Shown here piece by piece: positions 1 through 5,118 of a DNA stretch of 5,118 nucleotides (positions within the stretch are counted from its first letter, which is position 1; each line of letters begins with the position of its first letter). Source of the stretch: an uncultured Clostridia bacterium (GTDB lineage: Bacteria; Bacillota; Clostridia; Christensenellales; Borkfalkiaceae); contig CAKQMM010000113.1 in NCBI GenBank assembly GCA_934254755.1, positions 1 through 5,118 on the forward strand, written 5' to 3'. Both the position numbers and the translations under genes were made by a program. The notes under the pieces were generated by a model that worked only from the letters and a program-made list of their open reading frames with translations, was not told the DNA's origin and made no database searches.

Positions 1-1260
1 GTCCACCACTCCGTTGGAGTTTTCGTAAACGTCGGTGTCGGCGAATTGCAGAAAATGGAATCCTCCCAAAAGTTTGCTAGCGCGCATCGCTTCGAATGCC
101 GTTTTCCAACACTCGGCTTGAAAATGCTTGCTTGCGCGGTACATTTCTGCGTATTTTTCGGAAAACCCTTTTTCTTCGATAATTTTAATTTCTTGGTCAA
201 TCCACCACGGCACGCTCGTTCCGTATTTTAAGAACTTATTTTTAAGTCCTTCAAAATCTCTTAACGCCGTATAATGGCACGTTTCGTGTGCAAGAAGCGG
301 AACGGAAAACCGCGGCGTTCGCGTTATAGTCGCGTTTTCGCCGCTCGTTTTCATCGGCTTATCCGACGCGCTTCCTACGACGAGAAGATTGTCCGTATCG
401 TCGTACATTTTCGCATGTTTTCCGAACGGGAAGTAGTAGCTTAAATGCTGAACGTCGATATCTATATCCGGTCGTCCGTTTTCGCCCCAGGCGCAGGTGT
501 CCAAAAAGAGCCTCGTGCCGTCAAGGGCGTCGATTTTTTCTTTTATAGCCTTAATTGTTCCGTTCGGGGCGTTTTTTATTTCGTTGCCGATGCAATAAAC
601 CGTAAGAGAGGGGTGATTGTAGTTTTTGTTGACGACTTCGTTTAAAAATTCGTCGGGGACGACTGCCGTTCCCGTAGTCACCATTTCTTCGAGATTATTG
701 TATATATCGTGCGGCGGGCGAAGTTCTATATGGACAAGCATGCCCAGTTCGTCTGCAACGTCGAAAAACGTTTCGTTCGGCACAGCCGAGTGAAATCTGA
801 CCATATTGAAACCGAATTTTTTCGCCTGCATGATATTTTTGCGGTAAAAATCTTCTTCCGATAGGTGCGCGTCGTTAGAGTGTTCGTGCGCCGTCGCGCC
901 GCGGATATATCCGCGAACGAATATCGGCGTTCCGTTTATGCAAATGTTTTTCCCGTTCGTCGAAACAGTTCTGAAAGCGAATTTTCCCTCCGCTTTTTCA
1001 TCTCCGCCGTCGGTCGAAATATAAGCGGTAAACCCGTATAAAGACGGCGTGTTTAGGTTCCATAATTCAGGCGACGGAATTCTGAAATTTCCGATTGCTT
1101 TTTTGTCGTTTATCTGTAAGTCGGTTTGAAAAGACCCGCCCGACGGTAATCGTATCGCTAAATTTACGCTTCTTATTTTGTTTTCGCAATAAACGGTAAC
1201 GATTGCCGACCCGTCTAAATCGGTCTTAATTTTAATAATGCTGTTCTTGTCGGTAATCAT
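1..1260 (-). CDS. Family GH2 glycoside hydrolase lacking the N-terminal jelly-roll domain (3' end outside window)
   Basis: The frame is open from the ATG at 1260 to the window edge (420 codons visible, no stop). Residues 1 to about 95 resemble the Ig-like sandwich domain of GH2 enzymes (ELWNLNTPSLYGF, then GKFAFRTVS). From about 100 the TIM barrel begins (NGTPIFVRGYIRGATAHEH, the usual GH2 barrel entry). The acid/base motif is NHPSLTVYCIGNE with E227 (bases 580-582). The probable nucleophile is E326 in LAHETCHY (283-285), matching the HEIGQY-type motif of some GH2 proteins. GGFHFLQFADTDVYENSNGV near the edge matches the late barrel strand, so C-terminal domains probably follow. GH2 members hydrolyse beta-galactosides, beta-glucuronides, beta-mannosides and others; the substrate cannot be read here. 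No signal peptide is seen, so it is probably cytoplasmic. The start is fixed by an in-frame TAG immediately upstream (1261-1263) and an AAAGG ten bases away. The N-terminal sugar-binding jelly roll of typical GH2 proteins is absent. It is the last visible gene of the operon, 23 nt after the ADPRH-fold gene. Confidence 0.86.
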   Translation of the reverse strand, partial: MITDKNSIIKIKTDLDGSAIVTVYCENKIRSVNLAIRLPSGGSFQTDLQINDKKAIGNFRIPSPELWNLNTPSLYGFTAYISTDGGDEKAEGKFAFRTVSTNGKNICINGTPIFVRGYIRGATAHEHSNDAHLSEEDFYRKNIMQAKKFGFNMVRFHSAVPNETFFDVADELGMLVHIELRPPHDIYNNLEEMVTTGTAVVPDEFLNEVVNKNYNHPSLTVYCIGNEIKNAPNGTIKAIKEKIDALDGTRLFLDTCAWGENGRPDIDIDVQHLSYYFPFGKHAKMYDDTDNLLVVGSASDKPMKTSGENATITRTPRFSVPLLAHETCHYTALRDFEGLKNKFLKYGTSVPWWIDQEIKIIEEKGFSEKYAEMYRASKHFQAECWKTAFEAMRASKLLGGFHFLQFADTDVYENSNGVVD

Positions 1261-1270
1261 CTAAAATTAA

Positions 1271-1275
1271 CCTTT
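1271..1275 (-). promoter_or_regulatory. Ribosome binding site of the GH2 gene
   Basis: The minus strand reads AAAGG followed by ten bases and then ATG at 1260. It lies in the 23-nt gap after the stop of the upstream gene. Together with the TAG directly before the ATG, it supports translation starting at 1260 rather than at a lost upstream start. Confidence 0.55.
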
Positions 1276-1283
1276 GTACTTTT

Positions 1284-2792
1284 TTATACACTCATGATAA
1301 AAACAACGGGAATCGTGTGTATCGCATATCCGCCGTCTGCTTTAAGGCGCAAATACAACGTCGTCGCCGCGGACGGCAATTCCGGCATTGTCACACCAAT
1401 ACGTATCTCGTCCGTTTCGCAATCTTCGGTAAGCGGCGTCCAGTGCGGCAAATAGACCTTGAACGCGGGCTTATCGCATATAACGCCGTCCGGCAATATA
1501 AATTCCGCATTCACGAAAAACGGCTGATTGCCGAAGGCTTTTACGTTATTTATAAATTTAAGCGTCAAATGCTTCGTTTCGCCGCCGATAATTTCCGGGC
1601 TTTCGTCATACGTGATTATTGCGGTAAAGCGGCCGCATTTTGCCGTGAACGTGTTCGGTTTTAATGCGCAAAGAGATCTGCGCATTTCGTCCGATTCTTC
1701 GCTTTTTCCGTACGGAAGCGAGAATTTTTCAAAAACATCGCCGTCGATTTCGTTTTCGCCGTCGGTAAATTCGGTGAACGAAACCTGCCTTTCTGCCCTG
1801 TTTTGCTCAAGCACGGCGGGCGCAAGCCTTACCACCCTTTCGGTAAGTTCGCTGCAGGTTTTAGGTCTTCTTAAACATACGCCCAGATTTAAGCAACAAG
1901 TGATTATACGGTCGCCGATATGGTTTGCCCAATCTTCGGGAATACCTTTAGTACCGTTCATAATTCCGAATATAGACCCGACGGTCGCCGCGGTGCAGTC
2001 GGTATCGTCTCCGCAGTTTACCGCAAGCAGCATCGACTTTTTGAAGTCGTTTTCGCCGTATAAAAGCCCGAGTACCGCAAACGCGACGTTAGACGGAGCC
2101 TGGAACCAACCGTCGGCTAAGTCTTCGTTAAACTTTTGTATGGCGTTTCTCGCGTCGAGCCAGGGTCTTTTTTCGTCGTAAAGCGAACACAATAATTTTA
2201 TGGTCTTATAAACCCTGCAATCGGCAGGAATTTTGGATAGACCGATTTCAATAAGTTTTCTTAAATCGGATATAACGAAAGCCGCGCTTTCCACCGCCGC
2301 GACGAACATCGCCGCGTAAGTTCCTTCACCCGTACCGTGGTCGACTTTCGCGTCTTCTATAGAATAGCGCGCCGCAACGTCGGGCATTGCGGGGCAAAGC
2401 GTCGCCCAAATTTCCGTTCTTATCCATGCGCCGTTGCTGTGCTTCCACAAGTTGTTTTTCGCGTCGCCGCTGAGCGGGGGAGTAAGCCCGGCACGCATAT
2501 TAGCCATACATATTCCGTATTCGGAAGGAGCGGCGGCGATAAACGACAGCCAGTATTCGCCGAGTTTTTCGGCGGTTATATTCTTCGCGCCCTCTTTTTC
2601 TACCGCTTGAAGCCACACGAGCTGCAAATCGAGATCGTCGTTGGGCATAGGCTCGCCCGATTCGGTCAAAAAGCCTTTTACGTCAAGCACTTCTCTTTTG
2701 CCTTCGTACGGTCCGCCTATCGTCCCGCCGATATTTTTGCCTATCCAGCACGCTTTGACTTTATCTTTATATATTTCTCTGTTAAGTTTCAT
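1284..2792 (-). CDS. ADP-ribosylglycohydrolase-fold protein with C-terminal beta-rich domain (second of a tandem pair)
   Basis: This 502-residue protein matches the ADP-ribosylglycohydrolase family (PF03747 type). The entry helix DKVKACWIGKNIGGTIGGPYE (residues 10-30) ends in E30, at the place of the conserved metal-site Glu. The first acidic motif is PNDDLDLQLVWL with N51-D52-D53. A helical segment around H152 follows (DHGTGEGTYAAMFVAAVESA). The second acidic motif is NCGDDTDCTAATVGSIFG, with D263, D265 and C266. Characterised ARH3/DraG-type enzymes have Thr at the N51 and C266 positions, so the metal centre looks altered but most acidic ligands remain. The catalytic domain ends near residue 310. 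A linker and a beta-rich domain (about 375-502) follow, making it longer than the roughly 300-350-residue minimal enzymes. Family members hydrolyse ADP-ribose N- or O-glycosidic links. Many large bacterial members are uncharacterised, and the glycosidase neighbours suggest a sugar-related substrate (inference). No signal peptide is seen. The start has a well-placed GAAAGGA six bases upstream. Confidence 0.92.
   Translation of the reverse strand: MKLNREIYKDKVKACWIGKNIGGTIGGPYEGKREVLDVKGFLTESGEPMPNDDLDLQLVWLQAVEKEGAKNITAEKLGEYWLSFIAAAPSEYGICMANMRAGLTPPLSGDAKNNLWKHSNGAWIRTEIWATLCPAMPDVAARYSIEDAKVDHGTGEGTYAAMFVAAVESAAFVISDLRKLIEIGLSKIPADCRVYKTIKLLCSLYDEKRPWLDARNAIQKFNEDLADGWFQAPSNVAFAVLGLLYGENDFKKSMLLAVNCGDDTDCTAATVGSIFGIMNGTKGIPEDWANHIGDRIITCCLNLGVCLRRPKTCSELTERVVRLAPAVLEQNRAERQVSFTEFTDGENEIDGDVFEKFSLPYGKSEESDEMRRSLCALKPNTFTAKCGRFTAIITYDESPEIIGGETKHLTLKFINNVKAFGNQPFFVNAEFILPDGVICDKPAFKVYLPHWTPLTEDCETDEIRIGVTMPELPSAATTLYLRLKADGGYAIHTIPVVFIMSV
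1287..1670 (-). other. C-terminal beta-rich (Ig-like) domain of the 502-residue ADPRH-fold protein
   Basis: Residues about 375-502 alternate hydrophobic and polar positions in short strand-like runs broken by turns (GRFTAIITYDESPEIIGG, KHLTLKFINN, FFVNAEFILPDG, EIRIGVTMPELP, TTLYLRLKADGGYAIHTIPV). This is the pattern of an Ig-like or fibronectin-like beta sandwich. It is not part of the all-helical ADPRH fold. Such accessory sandwiches in glycoside hydrolases often pack against the catalytic domain or bind sugar. The boundary is approximate and the fold assignment is by eye. Confidence 0.6.
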
Positions 2793-2798
2793 TTTTTA

Positions 2799-2805
2799 TC
2801 CTTTC
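2799..2805 (-). promoter_or_regulatory. Ribosome binding site of the 502-residue ADPRH-fold gene
   Basis: The minus strand reads GAAAGGA, then six bases (all A/T), then ATG at 2792. It supports the annotated start. It lies at the downstream end of the 61-nt gap between the two ADPRH-fold genes. The rest of that gap is A/T-rich and holds no stable hairpin, only a weak CGC-A5-GCG stem. Confidence 0.7.
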
Positions 2806-2853
2806 GCTTTTTGCGTTTATTTTGTTTTTATAATCCACGCGCTACGTTTATAA

Positions 2854-4215
2854 TTATTTTGATATGTGTTTAAGCGTAAGCGTCGCCCTTTCGGATATTT
2901 TAACCGTTCCCACTCCGAATATAGTCGTTTCAAGCGTGTCGTTCATGGGTTTCGTCCAATAATCGGGAATCGCTTTTATGCCGTGAGCCATTCCGAATAT
3001 CGAGCCGACAGTCGCTCCGTTGCAGTCGGTATCGAACCCCGTTTCAACCGCAAGGCATATAGACTTTCCGTAATCGCCGTTTCCGAAAAGAAGAGAAGCC
3101 GCTACTATCATTGCGTTCGGGTTGGTATGACACCAGCCGTACCCCGTATACTCATCGTATTTTTCGTGAATAAAAGCGAAAACTTCGTCCTTTTTAGAAC
3201 CGTTTTCATACATATTTACTACCGAATATACGTCTTCGTAAAATCTTGAAGTCGCGGGGACGTAAGCGAGCGCGCCCTTTATAATTTCAAGCATATTATC
3301 CGTGCAAGCGGCTATAGCAAGCGCGGCGGCAACGAACATTTCGCCGTATATCCCGTTTTTAATATGTGAAATCGACGCGTCCTTAAACGCCGCTTCGGCA
3401 GCTTTTTCGGGGTTGCCGGGGAAAATATATCCGTAATAATCGCCCCTTATCTGCGCCCCTATCCATTCGCGATAGGGGTTTTTGTACATTGCCGAATACG
3501 GCGGCTTATATCCTTTTATAAAATTGCAGAAAGCAACCCTTTCCGCCGTGCAGTACGAGTCTTTTTTCTGTAATTCCGTCCAGGCTTTAGAAACGTCTTC
3601 GGCGGTAAAATTTTTACCGTATTTTTCTATAATGCACTGGTCAAGCACAACGTAGTTCGTGTCGTCGTCCCACGGCATACAATTTATTTCGTCCGCGTAA
3701 AGCTTTTCTTTGAACGGAAACGCGGCGTACTTTTCACATATTTCATCCGTTAAGTCGCTTCTTAAAATATATCTTTTCAGCGGATAGTTTCCCGTTTCTT
3801 TCAAGAAAGGTATAAACACGTTCGTCCTTACGCATTCGACGGGTTTACCGTGCATACAACCGCAAATTCTGCCCATCCACGCGCCGTACACCTTATCGTA
3901 ATCGCCGCTTTTTAAAGGCTTTATATTCAACGGATAGGGCGACCTTAGCGACCTGATACTCTCGTAATCGGACGGCTCGACGTATTTATACCCTTCCCTT
4001 TTCTCAAGCGAACGGGTAAGTTCGAAAAGAGCGTCTCCGAACATTTTTTGAGCCTCGCTTCTCGGCATTTTCTGAACTTCCGTAAACAACTGCTTGTACG
4101 GTTCGACGCTAAGCCCTTCGTCTAAGCATTGTTGATATTCGTTTTCCGCTTCCGCGGGATAATACTCCCACTTATGCAAACCCTCGTAATCGGGCAGTAT
4201 CTGTTTTTTATCCAT
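2854..4215 (-). CDS. ADP-ribosylglycohydrolase-fold protein with helical N-terminal extension (first of a tandem pair)
   Basis: This 453-residue protein has the ADPRH-family core from about residue 105 to the end. The entry helix is DYDKVYGAWMGRICGCMHGKPVE, ending in E127 (the conserved metal-site Glu position). The first acidic motif is WDDDTNYVVLD with D183-D184-D185-T186. The central H284 lies in SHIKNGIYGEMFVAAALAIA. The second acidic motif is ETGFDTDCNGATVGSIFG with D395, D397 and C398, where Cys replaces the Thr of characterised enzymes. Residues 1-104 form a charged, mostly helical extension without a signal peptide or membrane segment. The core aligns with the next gene across all motifs (both carry DTDC-x2-ATVGSIFG, then K-x-IP), so the two are divergent paralogs. 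They differ in accessory parts: this one has the N-terminal extension and no C-terminal beta domain. The family cleaves ADP-ribose glycosidic bonds in known cases. In this glycosidase operon another sugar substrate is plausible but unproven. Two in-frame TAA codons lie shortly before the ATG, fixing the start. Confidence 0.92.
   Translation of the reverse strand: MDKKQILPDYEGLHKWEYYPAEAENEYQQCLDEGLSVEPYKQLFTEVQKMPRSEAQKMFGDALFELTRSLEKREGYKYVEPSDYESIRSLRSPYPLNIKPLKSGDYDKVYGAWMGRICGCMHGKPVECVRTNVFIPFLKETGNYPLKRYILRSDLTDEICEKYAAFPFKEKLYADEINCMPWDDDTNYVVLDQCIIEKYGKNFTAEDVSKAWTELQKKDSYCTAERVAFCNFIKGYKPPYSAMYKNPYREWIGAQIRGDYYGYIFPGNPEKAAEAAFKDASISHIKNGIYGEMFVAAALAIAACTDNMLEIIKGALAYVPATSRFYEDVYSVVNMYENGSKKDEVFAFIHEKYDEYTGYGWCHTNPNAMIVAASLLFGNGDYGKSICLAVETGFDTDCNGATVGSIFGMAHGIKAIPDYWTKPMNDTLETTIFGVGTVKISERATLTLKHISK
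3904..4215 (-). other. Helical N-terminal extension of the 453-residue ADPRH-fold protein
   Basis: Residues 1 to about 104 precede the first recognisable ADPRH helix. They are rich in Glu, Lys and aromatic residues (LHKWEYYPAEAENEYQQCL; MPRSEAQKMFGDALFELTRS) and look like several amphipathic helices. There is no signal peptide, Cys-pair pattern or DNA-binding motif that I can name. The tandem paralog starts directly at the ADPRH core and has no such segment. Confidence 0.6.
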
Positions 4216-4227
4216 ATACTTAAATGT

Positions 4228-4235
4228 CTCTCCTT
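4228..4235 (-). promoter_or_regulatory. Ribosome binding site of the 453-residue ADPRH-fold gene, long spacing
   Basis: The minus strand reads AAGGAGAG, a strong Shine-Dalgarno sequence, followed by 12 bases and ATG at 4215. The spacing is longer than the usual 5-9 bases. No ATG, GTG or TTG lies in frame between the site and 4215, so the start stands. Confidence 0.65.
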
Positions 4236-4243
4236 ATTAAACG

Positions 4244-5118
4244 CTATTCCATCCACGACAAAACGATTCTCGAGCCGTTGTAAACCCTGTTCCAGTCGTA
4301 CCTTTTTTCGGTTTTTCCGTCGGGCGAAACGAAAGTTTCGGGGTTGGCGTTTTTTTCGTAATTTTTTATACCGAAATTTCCGCCGCCGCTATCCGCCGTT
4401 TTAAAAATTTCGTTTATGCGGCGCATTTCGTCCGCTTTTAATATCCCCGGCGTTACCGATGCGAGCGTAGTCATGCCCGTAACGGCGCACATTTCCAAAA
4501 AGTCTAAGTTTATATCCGCCCGAACCATATTCGTAAACGCCGCGCAGTCGGGGTCGGCGTTATAAAAGGCGTTGTTGAGCGGAAGCCGCATTACCGAATT
4601 TATTCCGTCGCGCCGCGTCCATTCGAAAGACCGCCCGCTCGTATCGTTTCCGATGCGGTAAAGGGAATGTATCCCCGCGGAAAGATGCCCGACAGCATTG
4701 CACGCAATCACTTCTTTCTCTCCCGCCCCGTTTTGTATAGCGCGGTATAAATCTTTTAAAATAGTCGCGGTGGTTTTTTTGTTATCGTAATAAATTCTGT
4801 TTTCCGCGGTAAGTTCGAAGTCGTATCGTTCGCTCGTGAGTGCCTTTTGCCCCGTAAGCGCGTCGCCGGTGGTAAAGTCGTGTTTTATGAGATCGAAGCC
4901 CCATTCGGATAACTTTTTCGCGTCTTTATATACCTTTTCAAGCGTAAACGGGTGCGAGGGGTCAAGAACCGCTCCTCCGCATTCTTCGCATAAAATCGCT
5001 TCTTTCGGGACGTCCTCTCTCGTCAATAACGGTCGAAACCAAATGCCCGCTTTCGCGCCTTTTAAGTGAATGGAGTCAACGGTCTTACGCAAGTCTGAAA
5101 ATCTGTCGTTAGGCTCCC
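4244..5118 (-). CDS. Clan GH-D (GH27/GH36, alpha-galactosidase-like) glycosidase, C-terminal part; 5' end outside window
   Basis: The frame is open from the window edge to TAG at 4244-4246, giving 290 complete codons. The visible part is a GH-D-type TIM barrel. RFSDLRKTVDSIHLKGAKAG-IWFRPL is the typical strand and loop of these enzymes. LSEWGFDLIKHDFTTGD carries the probable nucleophile, D80 of the fragment (bases 4877-4879). LYRIGNDTSGRSFEW carries the probable acid/base, D158 (4643-4645). NADPDCAAFTNMVRAD matches the DPDC strand of GH27/GH36 and ASVTPGILKADEMRRINEIF the last barrel segment. Family members remove alpha-linked galactose or N-acetylgalactosamine, or related sugars, with retention; the exact substrate cannot be read. 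Only about 70 residues follow the barrel, so the full C-terminal beta sandwich of large GH36 proteins seems absent. The only candidate start near the edge is an internal TTG (5090-5092) inside conserved barrel sequence, so the true start is upstream. It is the first visible gene of the operon, 28 nt before the next. Confidence 0.8.
   Translation of the reverse strand, partial: EPNDRFSDLRKTVDSIHLKGAKAGIWFRPLLTREDVPKEAILCEECGGAVLDPSHPFTLEKVYKDAKKLSEWGFDLIKHDFTTGDALTGQKALTSERYDFELTAENRIYYDNKKTTATILKDLYRAIQNGAGEKEVIACNAVGHLSAGIHSLYRIGNDTSGRSFEWTRRDGINSVMRLPLNNAFYNADPDCAAFTNMVRADINLDFLEMCAVTGMTTLASVTPGILKADEMRRINEIFKTADSGGGNFGIKNYEKNANPETFVSPDGKTEKRYDWNRVYNGSRIVLSWME

Noticed and set aside
46..645. 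Plus-strand open frames at 46-231 and 445-645
   Set aside because: They are antisense to the GH2 barrel, which has intact catalytic motifs across the region.
1528..2181. Plus-strand open frame of 217 codons
   Set aside because: It lies antisense to the conserved ADPRH core of the 502-residue protein. Its translation is Ser- and Phe-rich with no recognisable motif. It is a shadow of the real gene.
2793..2853. Possible internal promoter or terminator in the 61-nt gap between the ADPRH genes
   Set aside because: The gap is A/T-rich with a repeated CGTTTAT and a weak CGC-A5-GCG stem. There is no stable hairpin with a T run and no convincing -35/-10 pair.
2337..3249. Plus-strand open frames at 2337-2873, 2641-2853 and 2866-3249
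   Set aside because: They are antisense to the two ADPRH-fold genes, have Arg/Phe-rich low-quality translations, and show no family resemblance.
1284..4215. Toxin-antitoxin or anti-phage ADP-ribosylation system
   Set aside because: ADPRH-fold proteins can reverse toxin ADP-ribosylation, but no ADP-ribosyltransferase, macrodomain or mobile element is visible, and both flanking genes are glycosidases. The flanks outside the window were not seen.
4129..5069. Plus-strand open frames at 4129-4404 and 4836-5069
   Set aside because: They are antisense to the GH-D gene and the start of the ADPRH gene. The first is a basic, Phe/Arg-rich translation typical of antisense frames.
5090..5092. TTG as the start of the GH-D glycosidase
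   Set aside because: The frame continues to the window edge through RFSDL, which is part of the conserved barrel, so the TTG is an internal Leu codon.

Overview
The window is one gene-dense stretch of bacterial DNA. All four genes are on the minus strand, so transcription runs from high to low coordinates. Gaps between genes are 28, 61 and 23 nt, and I see no hairpin terminator or convincing promoter in them, so the genes look like one operon running off both ends of the window. Purine-rich Shine-Dalgarno sites, moderate base composition (by eye somewhat below half G+C) with many CpG steps, and the gene content suggest an anaerobic, carbohydrate-fermenting Bacillota, perhaps an uncultured gut Clostridia lineage. 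The taxonomy is inference only.

In order of transcription: (1) 5118-4244, the 3' part of a clan GH-D (GH27/GH36, alpha-galactosidase-like) glycosidase, 5' end outside the window. (2) 4215-2854, a 453-residue ADP-ribosylglycohydrolase (ADPRH)-fold protein with a helical N-terminal extension of about 100 residues. (3) 2792-1284, a 502-residue second ADPRH-fold protein with a C-terminal beta-rich domain. (4) 1260-1, a family GH2 glycoside hydrolase whose 3' end is outside the window. It begins directly in the Ig-like domain and lacks the usual N-terminal jelly-roll domain.

The two classical glycosidases flank the two ADPRH paralogs. None of the three visible N termini carries a signal peptide, so these products probably act in the cytoplasm. 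The simplest reading is an intracellular oligosaccharide or glycoside breakdown operon. The unusual part is the tandem pair of divergent ADPRH-fold proteins, which share a modified metal site: Cys where characterised ADP-ribosylhydrolases have Thr in the C-terminal motif. No ADP-ribosyltransferase or toxin-like gene lies alongside. I infer that they may cleave a glycosidic or N-ribosidic bond in a carbohydrate or nucleoside-like substrate rather than act in classical ADP-ribosylation reversal. This is a hypothesis, not something the sequence proves. I found no RNA genes, CRISPR arrays, insertion sequences or significant repeats, and no stretch over 300 bases lacks a gene.
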